A DNA stretch of 64,000 nucleotides from Nematostella vectensis (lineage: Eukaryota > Cnidaria > Anthozoa > Actiniaria > Edwardsiidae), in NCBI RefSeq assembly GCF_932526225.1, contig NC_064044.1, forward strand, positions 7,032,747-7,096,746. Reading direction: 5' to 3'. Both the position numbers and the translations under genes were made by a program. This document shows positions 12,232 through 25,700 of the stretch, piece after piece. Below the pieces are notes generated by a model. That model was not told where the DNA came from. It worked only from the letters and a program-made list of their open reading frames with translations, and did not search any database. Position 1 is the stretch's first letter. Each line of letters opens with the position of its first letter.

Positions 12232-13513
12232 ATGTCGAAGGTAGGAAAATATCGTATACTTTTAGTAAAGAAAGGTTGTAGTCATAACTCTACCTTCAAT
12301 AAGGAACGCATGGAGTTAAAGAGCTTCGAATTTTTATAATTCGTTCGAGTAAAATTGCCCCCTCGAGATCTTCTCTTAGTGCAAACCCTGCAAATATTGC
12401 GGCCAAGTTCTTGAGATGTGTCCATGATTATGGCTTGTTTTCGCTTGTAGGACGGCGAATGGTCGTATGCACATCGCGATGGAAGATTATTGGATGTGAT
12501 AGATGATGCCTGGAAAACTGACCAACTACCAAAAGACGGTGAGAAAAATAAATAATGATTCTCATTAATAGAGCCGAAACTATTCACACAACGCCCTAAT
12601 CTGCCTAGTTGTATTCCGACAATATTTCACCAACTTTTAAGAACATGCTTTTTAGTCCATTTTTAGTCCTGATGTGTTCTCAAATGCAGAATTAAATTTT
12701 GCTCATAGTAACAACCTTATTATTGCTATTGATCATTAGTAATTCCCTTCCTTATAACTCATAGGGTAATATTTTTATATACACTAAAATTTAAGATTCA
12801 GCCTTAAGGGCCTATGGTACTATCTTTTGAGTCCGTTGCTAGGGAAATGCGTTTGTTTTATAAAAGCCTCTGTGTTTTGTCAAATCTCCTGGAACTTTCA
12901 ACATAAAGGTTTTAGACATAAATGACACAAGTGATGATGTCATCTGACTCCTCACATGGTCACATGACCCAGAACATAAAAATGTGTCGGAGAAGCTACT
13001 GTTCAAATTTTATGTCATATTTTTGGCAGAAATATTTTGACCTACCATCTTTTCATGTGTAGATATCGCAGTACCAGAGTTTGAACTCCCTCCAGTTGAC
13101 GACAGTGATAGTAAGTTTGTTCTAGTTTTGAATCTCTCCTTTCCCCTGACCATGACCCCAATTATAAATTCTTTGAGGTATACAGTTTTCACCAATCAAA
13201 GTTTGACTTGATCAGAAATGACAGAGTGTTGCAAGTTTTCCAAGTGTTGTCGAATGAGCACTTGATTGGCTGGATTGCCAAGGGTTGTTTACAAGTTGAA
13301 TTTAATTGGTCAAGTTCTAAAGGTCATTCACATGGCCTACTTTTTATATCCTGACTGCTAATGATAAAGATCAAGTTTTGAGCTTTCAATGTACTTAATG
13401 TCTGTCTCCATCTAGACCACTGTAATATGGACTCCTTGAAAGAGCAAGATCAGAAGTGGACAGACCTTGGAATCTCTCAGCTTCAAGAGCAGCAGCAAGC
13501 CCCTAGTAATTGA
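12232..13513 (+). CDS. ANAPC13: anaphase-promoting complex subunit 13, four exons
   Basis: Exons 12232..12240, 12451..12538, 13063..13110 and 13416..13513 join in phase to an 80-residue protein; human APC13 is 74. The N-terminal core HRDGRLLDVIDDAWKTDQLP and the later KEQDQKWTDLGI are the two signature blocks of this small, acidic APC/C subunit, separated by an acidic linker with VPEFELPP. APC13 (Swm1 in yeast) stabilises the TPR-subunit arm of the APC/C ubiquitin ligase, which drives mitotic exit; that is family knowledge. The first exon holds only three codons (MSK) before a GT donor. Introns are GT-AG. The gene is head-to-head with DAPP1. Confidence 0.9.
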
Positions 13514-16500
13514 TGTATTCAGTTTGTTTTCAAACAAGATAGAGCTGCACACCTCAGATCTTTCAATCCGAGAGCCTTAAGGCTTGCTTGTTGGTAATTT
13601 TGCATCTGTTGCACATGCGATTTTACCAAAATGCAATTCTTATGGTTCAGTGATCAGGAACCCAATAACTGCAGCACAGTTGTCTGATATCGGTGCATGA
13701 AACTGATAGTCACTACAGTTTTTAAATTCATCTAATATAATAACTTCCAAGGGCTTATTTTATGACTATCTTGATAATTCAATGCACTGACAGTAGGTGA
13801 GTAGAGTACAGTAGATTCTTTTTGTAGTCCAAAATTCAGGAAGACAAGTGCTTAGTAAAATAAGCAATGTGGGTATAGTTAGGTTGTTTGATCAAACAAT
13901 TTTAATGCAACAGTTTTTAAAACCTTTTTATCAAAGAGCTGTACATTCTTGCTCAAAACACTGCACCGTAAAATACCATAGAAAAATCAGAGCATTAACA
14001 CAAGCAATTTTGACATTGATGACGACATTGCTGTTATTAGTAGTCTGTGGTTATTATGCTTTCAGTGTTTAATGAAGATTATTCTCCTACACTTCTAGAG
14101 ATATCCAAGCTGTCTGCTCATTAACAAAGAGCTTTAAGACTTGCCCTTGTGTAGTTCCGCATCGTAAAGTGCACTACAACCAAGTTCGATGTCTGGGGAA
14201 ATAATGGCCATATAATTACTGGTGTTAATATTTATTATGACAAATAAAGTGTTCTTGATTGGTTTTGAGAACTGTGACATGATAACAGCATGGTAATAGG
14301 TGTATGAAGATAATAACTGTTAGACAAGCCTTTATCAGGAATATGATAGCAATTGCCTTTGTTAGTCATGTATTTGTATTCATGTTCTGACTAAAACAAC
14401 TACAGACCAGCTGTAGCAGGCCCGTATCCAGGGGGCAACAAAAAAAAATGTTTGGCTGGATATACCGTGCACATCATGTCTTTAAATGACTTTTTAAATC
14501 TTTTTATAATAATTATCTTTATTATTATCGCTCTATGTTAAAAAACACCCTATTAATAAAATTTTAAATACAATATTGAATTTATTTGAATTACTGGTTG
14601 CCTAATTTAATAAGGCAAGGGAGCAGTATACTGGAATATTTGTCTGCTGAAATGGAAAAACGAACCACTCCGCTCAAAATCCTGGCTACGGGCTACGGGA
14701 AACTAGGTGGATTGTAAAGGCATGGTGGAATCAGAAACAAACAGTTTAACTTCAAGAATTAGGAGTAAGTACGCAGCTGCTTTGTCTCCTATTATCTTTG
14801 TTTTACAAAGGAGTTCTTTTGTCTCTATTCTTCTTGTTCTTTGTGTGGAGGTGCGGATATTGTTCATTTGCCCAATCAAATTGCAGCTTGTAAGAGCTGC
14901 ATACTGACCCAGAATTAGCCCTGGATTTTTTTTAGCTCAAGTAGTGTAAAACATCCCACTGTTTAATGTTCATTTATTTCTCTGAGCTTTTTACTCATGC
15001 TTGCATGATCCTTATGTTAACAATTGGCAAACATCAGTATTCTGTATTGATGGGCTTGGTGTGGCATGTTTCACTTGTTAAAAGAGGAAAAAGGAGGCAC
15101 TGAATGAGCATTTAGGGTACTTTGTCATGGGGGAATAGGTTTTCTGATCAGCCAATTCACACCTAAAATGGTACCCAGATTACAGATAAAGGGGTGTAAG
15201 GGAGGCTTATATGGCGATAAAAAAGAGCAAATGCAATATTCCAACACCTATTTTTAAAAAAAACTCTACTTTGGTCTCAAAATCAGTCCTTTCTTCTTGA
15301 GTCTAAAGAGCAAAACGTTTCGGCAAATACTTTTTCCTCTAAGACGAGGCTTCTGTTTTGGTGAACTAGAAAAAGGGCTTACTCCGGCAGTGGGTGTTCA
15401 GATTCCCCCAACTATCCATGTCCCAAACTCAGACAGGGTTTTATATGAATTACACATACTAGTTTTATATTTGTTCCTTAAAAATATTTTTTACTAAAAT
15501 TTACACAAATGTGGTATCCTCTATACTCAACTAGCTACCCTCAATTCTGACTCTGAAATATTTTTTTGCTAATATTGATTGTATTGTTTGTCAATTAAAA
15601 TATATCTAGAAGAGGGGGGATGGGTCATAAGGGGTAAAGTCAGATGGAGGGGAGAAGATGTTTAAGCTGAAGAAATTTGAGTTGTTGTAAAACTACTCTC
15701 AGAATAAAGGTTTCCTGTGCTAAGAGGTGACCTCTGAGGAAATGCAGGGACTGGAAGCCCAGTCAGAATGTCTGGGAAAAATGCTCCTGTACATTGTTCC
15801 TCTCACAATTCAAGTATTTGCTTAGAACGACTTACAGGAAACTACACACCTGGACAGATGCATAAATTACAATTCTTTGTCAATAATATGACTGGCTTTA
15901 GAAGTAGTCATTTGAGATACACTATGTGTTTGTTAATAACAATATTGTTGCCATGCCTTAAATAAAAGGTTTTCTCACTTACTCTCACATTTTTCTGCGG
16001 AATACAGAATATAATGACCCCTCTAAAATGTTTATATACACAAATTTGTACAGGAAAATACAGAGGGGGGATAAGGGGTCATGAGTTTTTGAAAATTTAA
16101 ATTGTATTTACAAGGAAATGTGAGGAATGAATACAAGTTAAACTTGCTTGTTAGACTTGAAAAATGCACACAGCTACCAAAAGTATCACTAGAAAACTCT
16201 TGCTGATAATAATGATCCCCCAGGAGTGAAATAAAAAGAGAGCAGGATGTGTCATTTAGACTTTGCAATGGTTAAATACTTTGATAAGTATTTCCCTGAG
16301 TTTTAGCAGGTCTTGGACCGCACCCAGGACGTTTTTGAAGGAAGATGAGAGGGTTCCACTTTTACAAGTCCCCTGTCCACATAAAACTACTAAAACGGCA
16401 GTTCTACAACCAAAAAGAAACCATGGATCTCAAAATATATCTGACAATCGCAAAAAAGGAACAATTCATACAATTATCAAGGTAAAGCCATCATAATTCT

Positions 16501-16772
16501 GAAGTTATTTATTTACCCCTAAGTACTTTTTGGTTGAAGAATTGTCATTTGACATTGTCTGTTTGCACTAGGGATGTTTACTTGTAAAGAAGGTGTTGCT
16601 GATTGTGAAAAAAGGCGATTCCACTTTACACGTCTCCTGTCTTTTATATGCCAGGTAAAATAAGGTGGTTCCCAAAACCTGGGACCCTTTAAGGTCCCTG
16701 TATTGTGATGTGTCATAGAGCTGGCCTAGAAATAATGGCAGTGCAACCCTTGGAGACCCTGTTTTTGGCGGT
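13514..16772. other. intergenic region between ANAPC13 and the USP53/54 3' end
   Basis: Two genes converge here. I see no exon with family similarity; short frames at 13848, 14707, 15297 and 15768 have no recognisable content. An AATAAA near 14243 could serve ANAPC13. A GTAGCAGGCCCGTATCC fragment near 14413 resembles the start of the dispersed repeat. Confidence 0.45.
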
Positions 16773-19700
16773 CTAGTAGTAGATGGCACTGCGATCATGT
16801 GAGTGCCTCCTGCGTAGCTCTCCTTCACATCCAGCACACATTTTCTGGTGTCTCTCCACTTGCACTCTCTGGCATCGAACACACACTGGCTTATCAGCAA
16901 TGATTCTTGCCGACATGGCATGCAAGTCCTTAGGGTCAGGCTCGCTACGCGGGTGACCATCCGACCTGGTAGAGGAGGTGTCCGAGTACCAGGACGTTTG
17001 ATTGGGGCCGGCTGACAGACTCCGTAGCCCCTCTCGGGACTTCTGTACTGCTAGATAGGAAGGTGGGGAGGGGCGGTAGGCTGGAGGGCGGTGCTCAGAT
17101 GTGACACTGCTGGATAGGCGCCCTGAAGATGAGGAGGATGAAGACGTGTCCATCTCATAGGGGCGTGGTCGAGCCCCATGATCCTGTCTTGAGGCTGTCC
17201 CGTTAGCTGTTCCTGCATACATGACTCTAGACTGCCTTCTTGGCTCTTCATTGTATTTGCTGGTGTCGTTCGACTGACGGTATTTAAGAGTAATTGATGC
17301 AGATGAGACTTTTCTCTCTGGAGGGCGTGGTCTTGTAAACTCCTCCTTGTCTCTTGAAGCATCAGCGGAGTGTCTGCTATCAGATGGGCTGACATCTTGA
17401 TTTGAGTACTGGGAGCCGTACGAATGACGCTGCGACAGAGGAGAGTGTTTAGATGTTGGAGACCGCTGGGGTACCGGGGAATTTTGTGATACTGGGGATC
17501 GCTGTGACACCGGGGATCGTTGCGCTTCTGTTTCTCGTATCGGAGATCTCTGAGAATACCTGTGCCCTTCCGGCGAGCGTTGTAAATCGTTCGATCGTTG
17601 TGCATCGCGTGCCATATTGTACAACTCGGGCGCAACACGACGCAACTCGCTGGCATCTAGGCGCGAGTCGCTTGCAACACCCCTATCTCTATTCGCTACC
17701 GGCTGTTGCCTTATACTCAGGCCTTGCATTTTCGCGGAGACTTCATCGTGCTCGTAATGTGAAGGACTGTAGCAAAGCGAGTCTGGCTTGATCTTCTGAG
17801 AGCATGATCCATCTCGGGTATTTGATTCGCGTACCCTAGACACAAAATGATTACTTGACGACCTCGTTGGCTTTTGAGGGAGCGTAGGCGTCATTGTACC
17901 GTTTGCATTGTAGTATTCGCCATGATGTCGGCCAGGGCTGTGATTAAGGTTTTCAGACGTGACGGAGTACGCGTCCTTTTGCGAAGGGATATTCCGCGGT
18001 AAGACACGCTGAAATTACAGGAATGAAATGGATACTTAGTGGCTTTCTTTCGGTTTGTAGTTTGATACATTAATTTTGTAACAAGAAAATGTTTACTTAT
18101 AATCAATTAAATCATTAATTTAGCTACTTTAGGTAATCATTTTGAACAAGCGTTTTGTGAACCCAAGTGACAACTGGTTAATAGCAAAAAAGGAAAACAC
18201 ACACATAAAAGCAAAACATGTATATGAAAACCGAGGGAAGGTGAAGCTTCAAGAACTAAAAACGAAGGGAATAGATAACGCTCTTTGAAGAATTTTGTAT
18301 GTTGGCCATCTACATCTGTTCCTATAATGATTGGAAAAATACAGCCAAAATGTGTTTGATGCATGGGCAATAAGTATTAAGAGTTCAAACTCAATACAAT
18401 TCCACATCAATGTTTACAAGAAAAATTGAAGAAAAGTATATCCCAACTCTCAAGAACTGTTTAGCGTTCGTTCAAATCTTTCTACCGGAAAACCATACTG
18501 AGAAATCTAGAATTTTCTATTTATTGTACTTACGTGGTGTTGTAGATTTTGCTGCTGTTGGCGCAAGATCATGTCGTCTCGGATTCTTTGCTGTCGAAGA
18601 AACTCTTCTTCTTCTAGTCTGCAATTCAGCGAGAGAACGGATTTATAAATTAGTGCGAACACGTATAAGGCAAGCTTGCGGTTAGAGTGGAGCTAAAACC
18701 GATACATATCTCTGAGTCAAGCGCGAACTAAATCAAAGATACCCAATTCTATATTTAGTTTTTGGGTAAATTCTGTAGATTGTTTATAAGAATATGCTAC
18801 ATTTGATACAAAAAAGCAATCAAATTCCTCTAATTTAATAAAAAAAATAAGAGCTTTGACTTTAACATTTTTGCCTCGATGATGTTGTTTACTTTAATCT
18901 TGTAAAAATCCTGGATTAATTGAAAATTTAGTTCATATTTCATTCTGTAAGCATCTCCGACATCAGAAAAACTGTCTCGTATCACACAAATATGGCTATT
19001 TTGGTAACCTTCATTTTGGCTACGCTTTTCTAGACTCAAGAATTCTCTAAACGGGAACGGAGAAGGGAGCATAAAGACGAAAGAGGTTTATTGCGCGTGT
19101 AAAAAATCAGAGTGAAGGAGGCGCAAGCGGGGAAGGGATGATGGGACGCTTTCTTGTTCAACCTTTTCCGTTTTTCTCTTTTCCTCTTTTTAACAACTCT
19201 GATTTTGACACGCACGGAAGCTCGTGACACCACTTCCTTTTCTGCCCCGTTTCATTTGCTAATGAAAAGCAGGCTTTAAGGCTGGTTCTCACGACCACGT
19301 AAGCAGAGATGGAAGCGTAAGAGTCTTATGTCGCGTGAGAACCGGCTCGACGTAAGCGCAAGGTTTTACGCATGCTCCGTTCGTAGGCTAGTGCCCATAC
19401 CTCGTCGACGAGTTTGGTTAATTTATGCTTATCTCCCGCTTATGCTTACGTCGCTCGTGAGAACCAGCTTGGTAGAGTTTTCGATGCGCACATTTAGAAC
19501 AGGGAAGAAAGGGGACGAGGCGATTAAATAAGAAAAGGCCCTGTAAGCTTTTTCGAGAAAAAAAAAATCAGCATCACATTTTTTCATTGTGTGTCATATT
19601 TCGCAAAGGAGAAATGGTAAACGACGAAAAAGCATGTAGCAAAGTTGATGTTCGGAATTATTGCCGCTTTACGGGCAGTTTTAAATACTACGATAAAAAG

Positions 19701-22700
19701 CGCAGAAGAGCATATTCGAATTGTAAACGTGTTGATGGATAAGCTTTTTACGCAAAATTGCATCGAGTGAAAAAAAAAGCACGCCAAAAATTACAAGTTG
19801 TAGAAAATAACAAACGAAAAGAGAAAGCAAGAGAAAGGCAAGGCAGCGTGCGAAAAAAAAAATACTGCGCTAAAAAATATCCACGTTGAGACTAAGGTTT
19901 GAGGAGCCTTAGGTCTAAAACCACTTCAAAACAATCATTGCGGTTAAACAAAGTTTGTATATACCCTCAGAATGTGGAATACAAAATATTAGCACAGCAG
20001 AAAGCGCGGGAAAAGCTATGGGGGTGCGCGGGCATTGTTATGCAATGTCTATTTTTAGTATTTTTTAGTTTTTACAGATTTTACTGTGGAATTTAACATC
20101 ACAGTAGCAGGCAATTGATACATAAAATCTAAGTAATTTCGTTATCTTATTAACAACTAAGTGATTCTCTCCAAAAAATAACAGTCGTAAATATTAACAA
20201 GACAACATATCTGGTTTGAGGGAAAGGTAGATTGCTTGAGCAAATAAACCGAAAATCGTTCAGTACGCAATTTCACAAATAATCAATTCTTGCAAGAAAT
20301 CTTTTAATATGAAATAATCAAATACAATCAATTAAAAAAAGCTTAATGAAAGTTTGCAACGTTCTTGAAGACTGTTTCTGCAAAAAAATATACTCGCACA
20401 TTGTCGCTTTTTTACAAGACCGTTTCCCACTGCGTTTGATTTAATTCTCATTAATTTAAAAGGAAAACTTTTGATCCTACTTTTCAAACGACACCGTACT
20501 AAAACGTCAAAAACAGGCTTGTATGCCTTAGGGAAAAGCAGTCGAAAGGTAATTATCTGGGGTTTTCAGTTGGTGTTTCTTCTAGAAAATGCTTCACACA
20601 TACCGTGCGAACTCGGAGGAGTGTTCCTCGAGTTTTCGTCTTAGTTGCTGGATCCTTTCGTGGCAAACATCTCTCTTCTTGTTCGCGTACATGATGTTGT
20701 TCGTGGAGATGCCGGGAAGGTCGGCCGCCTTACTAAACAGAACTGAAGAGATTCAGGGGAGCAGTGTTAATAAGAGTTTACAGGTCGCGTAAGGAATCGT
20801 GGGAAGACGCAAGTGACGCCGTCTTTTTCACCCCCCCCCCCCCCTCCCTCGCCCTGCAAGCTAGAGGGGTTAAGGAAAACGGGGGGGGGGGAGTCCTATT
20901 AACAGTGCCCGCTGTATCCACTTAGCCCCCCCTCCCCCCGTTTTCCTTAACCCCTTTAGCTTGCAGGGCGAAGGGGAGGGGGGATGAAATGTGGACCGAC
21001 GGCGTCACAGGGCACGAAAGGATGTGGGAAAATGCGAGCGACGCCATCTCTCACAATTCCCCGCGCGCCTCGTAACCCAAAGAGTCAAGTTTCATTTCGG
21101 TCAAAAGAATAAACATGCGGTTTCGTACTCCATTTATCTGCCAAATAACTCTCCCTCAACGCACACTTTGTTTTAATAGCACGGCAAAGGCATTAAAATA
21201 ACGTTTTACAGTGGAACCTGGATTTTACGATATGCCTCGGGAGAAAGAAAATGTATCGCAAAATCGAGGTATCGTTGCAAAGAGGTCCTCGATTTTACGA
21301 TACAAAAAAATCCATTAAAAATATCGTTGTAGCGAGGTCGGGTTAATTAACCTTTACAAAGTAATGATATTGTAACTGTACTCTAGGGTAAGACTGTTCT
21401 GTTACTCTCTGTCAGACTGTAACCTGTATTTAACAAGATCTCTCAAGTCAAAAAATCGATTAAGTGTACTGTATGTGTGTGGTGTCTTTTTTTTTTCTGT
21501 TTTTGTTGATAGTCAGAACAAGTAATATCGTTGTATCGAGGTCAAAATTACGCTTGGAGAAAAAAAATTTGTATCGTAAAACCGAGAATATCGTTGTATC
21601 CAATATCGTTAGATCGAGGTGATTTCTTATACATTTCACTGTATTTCCGCCGGGAGAAAGGAATGCCATTGTAAAATCGAGGTTATCGTAAAATCCAGGT
21701 TCCACTGTATTTCTTAAATAAAGAGAGATCGCACCTGAAGCATCGGAGCAGTGGTTAGTAGCGTCTTGGTACTTAGAGGCGTTCTCGGCATTACGAGACT
21801 CCATCATGAGGCTCTCGGCCTCAGCGAACAAGACTTCGCACTCCTCTCGGTAACGGCCTGCAAACAACATCTATCATCAACAACAACAACAAACATCATA
21901 ACATGATGAATAACAAACAACTGAGCTTCGGCTCTGGAAAAATCCATTATCCATTATCACCAACAACAAAACAAAAACTAACATGAACAACAACAACAAA
22001 CAATCCAGCTTCGGCTCGCTTGGAAGTATTATCCATTATCAACAACAACAACAGCAACAACAACAACAACAACAAACAACATTAACAACAACTCAGCTTC
22101 GTTGAACAAGACCTCGCACTCCTTAGTACCCCACTATAACGGCCTACATATAACATTGTCCTTTGCTTAGCTCAGTCGTTGTCTCCGCTTCGCGGCTTTT
22201 TGGTAGTGAAATTAGGAGCCTCTGGTACCCAGGGTACATTCTATAGCGCTTTTAAAAAGTACTCACTTTGAGCGTTCCGATTTGTAGGGCGACCGTTCAT
22301 CACGGGGTGTCTCATGGCTTGTAAGGTCAGACTGTAATCGATCAGATCCTCGTCGCTGCCACCATGGTTTGTATCTTTGGAGGATAAGAATACAGGGTAA
22401 CATATAAAAACATTCAGACAGTACTCTTTTACATACTTTTAACGTCCTCCACACTGCAGTTCGACCCCACAGCTTTTTTTATTTTCAAATTATATTTGGA
22501 AGTTTACCGGTAAAACGACGCCATTTTGGCCAAGAGTAGCTGCCATATATTGCCATCTTACCAATTGTAGAAAGAAAAATTTTCGAAATATTATCGAAAT
22601 ATTTCGATTAAATTTAGTTAATGAGGTATAATTTTGTTTTTCACATGGTTATTTCGAGGTTTTAATAGTAGTAGTAGTAATAATAGGCCACTTGCACTAA

Positions 22701-25700
22701 TAAATCACGTGACTTTTTGAGTGGCAAATTTCCGCCAAAATAAACACAGAAACAACTGCGGCCGTCACACCTGATACATAAATCTCTGACATAGAACATT
22801 ACAAGATGATTTATAAGCGCGGAATAAGATTTTGTTGTTGTTATTTTGCCGCCAAAAGCCGGAGCGCGCGCGTGGTTGCCACCCAGAAAGTCACGTGATT
22901 GCTTAGTGCAAGTAGCTTATTGTCTTTTGATGTTGAATGAAAGCAACAACAAAGCGTTGCTGACTAGGGCGTTGTCATCCTTGCGGTACTGCGGCGTTCT
23001 TACCGGTAAAGCTGACGGAGCCGGCGGCGGACCCTATGCCGCTGTCGTGGCTCGGGGAGCGTAGATAGTCATCAGATTTGGAGTCGTACAACCTGAGGAT
23101 CTCCTCCTTGCTGGTCAGCCGCTGCTCCGGTCTGACAAACACGTAAGAGTGCTCTTTAGGTATTGTTTTAAGTACTGGTATCTCATTAGGACCGTAACGG
23201 TTAAACTGGCGGAGCATGATACAAGGGGGGGGGGGGGGAGGGGGTACGGATTCCCCTGGCCGTTAGGTACTGATTACTTACGCACGTTTACTCGCGCTTT
23301 CACAAAATTTCTCAAGTTTGAAAATAATTATACCCGATGGTAACCCTGTGGTGTGCTCACCTTGTGTCTATCAATTCCAAGTTTCCATTCATTTCCGTAG
23401 AACAATCGGAAGGTCTCCGATCCTTAATCGACCCTTTAGCCTTCAGCGGCGCCTTCACACCGATTGCCACAGTCGGCCTCATCGCGTTGAAGATCGCGCT
23501 CCCGATTCTACGAAGTCCAGTCTTTTTTGGCTTCTCCTTAGCCGACCCCGTACTTCCCAACTTCCGGCGTTTATGTTTGTCTGTGACGTCACTTCCGCTA
23601 CTCGATGTCCGATGCAACGCATTTTTAGAAGAACCCTCGTCTAGTGCATCCACCGATTTACTCCGCCTTGTGCTCACACGAAACCGACTGCTTAGCTTTA
23701 AGGCTTGTCTCTTTTTACCGCTGTCCTGTGGTTTTAGCGTGTTTTCCGGTTCGCTATTGCTTCCGTTAGCGTGTTTATTTCTCGCGTGTTCACTTCTCGC
23801 GTGATCAGTTTCTGCGTGTTCATTTTTCGCGTGATCATTTTTCGTGTGTTCACTTCTTGCGTGACAGTCTTTTGCGTTCTCGTTTCTGGTGTGACCATTC
23901 CTTGCGTGCTCACTTCTCGCGTGATCACTCTCCGCGTGACCGTGAGCTTTCAGCGTGTTATCCTCTTCCGTGAAATACTCGTAACGCTCAGCGCGCGTTA
24001 TCGGACTATCATGCGCCTTGAGGGTGTCGTCTGAGCCGCCGCGTGAACGACTGTTCGTTAGAGTGCTGCTGTGTGATCGAAGCGTGTCCGTGTCTTCAAT
24101 CGTGCTAATGTCGAATACCCCGGAAGGTGACTGAGAGGACTTGCGATGCCTTGACCGCTCCACATCGTGACGCCCCTCAAAGCTGAGTCGCTTGGAGGTG
24201 GGGGTGCGCAAGGTGGCGCCGTTAACGTTGATTTTCTCCGTAGGGGCGGAGTCAATGTTGACAGGCGTGCCGTCTGGATTGGCGTAGAGGAGGAGGAGTG
24301 GTTGGTAGTGGCAGCTTCGACACTTGTCACGGATCACGGACCAATCAGGACCGATCTGTCAGAGAAAGAACTTTTTACAGCAATACTGTGATACCCCCCC
24401 CCCCCCCGAGTTTATAAAATTGACCTCTAAAAATGGTATCTCACTGGTCCAGCGAAATTATTAGGTTTTCATACAAAGATTTGGCAAATTGAAACGATGC
24501 TGTGGTTTTCAACTGTAAAGAACGCCAAGATCCCAACTCCATTTTATGCCCCTGCTCAACACAAAAAGTGAGTAACTGAAAGGCTTCAAACTTGGATGGT
24601 TCATTTTTTTTTTCGGACAGTTCTATAAGCAAATCAAAGTATGTAGTCGTCAGCCCTAATTGGCTGAACACAATGACTAAACACGTGACTAAAACCTTCA
24701 GCTCTCATTGGAAACGCAAACAACACGTGACAAAAATCGATGTCAGCCTGTGACCGTAACCGTCAGCTCCGTTCGGATGAACACACAACATGTGTTTAAA
24801 ACCTTCAGTTATCATTGGATAAGCACACGCCACGTGACCAAAACCCTAAGCTCTGATTGGCCACATTTGTTTGGACACGTGACTAAATAACGCTGTCTGC
24901 GTCTCACCTCTTTGACTCGCGCATCGTCGAAGTAGATCCATGTCTTGAGCTTGCTGTGGAAGAAGAAGGTCGAGTAATGCTTGCCGTAGTACGTGACGAT
25001 ACCCACAAGGCGTAGCGTGGCGTGCGCGGCCCGGTCATCACACACTTGATTGAACAGCTAGCGACGAGAAGGACAAAGGTGAGTATGGAGGAGAATAGCG
25101 AATTTATATTCAGGAAATTATATGGTAATGAATATCATGGTGATGAAGATGACGATGATGACGATAAAAGCAGCAAAGAAGATGATGAAATTTATTGCGA
25201 TGACGTTATTGATGATGATGACGATGATGAGAATGACAGTGAAGATGCTGATTATAGTGATGATGACGATGGTAGCAATGATAATAAAATCATTGTGATG
25301 ATGTTGTTATTGATGATTGTAGTGTCGATGATGATGTTAACAATGGTGATGATGATGTTGATAATGATGAAAATGAGGATGATAATGATGACAAGAATAA
25401 CTGCGATGATGTTGTTATCGGTGCTGATGACGAGGATGCTTATGTTGATGATGATGATGACAATGATGATAATCATGACGACCGTTACGACTGCTATAAT
25501 GATGGGTCAAATACATACGTATTGCAGTCTCAGGGTCGTTCCGATCACGTTCAATACGTCGCTGATGTGTTCCACGTCCGGTGATTCCGAGTCCCAGATA
25601 AGTCCAATACTCACTGTAACATAAGACACAGTAAACCAACTGAATTTGGGTGGGGTTCTACTGCGCATAGCTTAAAGATTGGGCCAAGTGATTTATTTGG

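Noticed and set aside
16773-17900. Second frames of 201 and 112 residues over the last USP53/54 exon
   Set aside because: Shadows of the real exon in other frames, with no family content and composition set by the Ser/Arg-rich coding strand.
25022-25640. Asp-, Met- and Ile-rich frames
   Set aside because: They are translations of the (GAT)n repeat and overlap real USP53/54 exons on the other strand.
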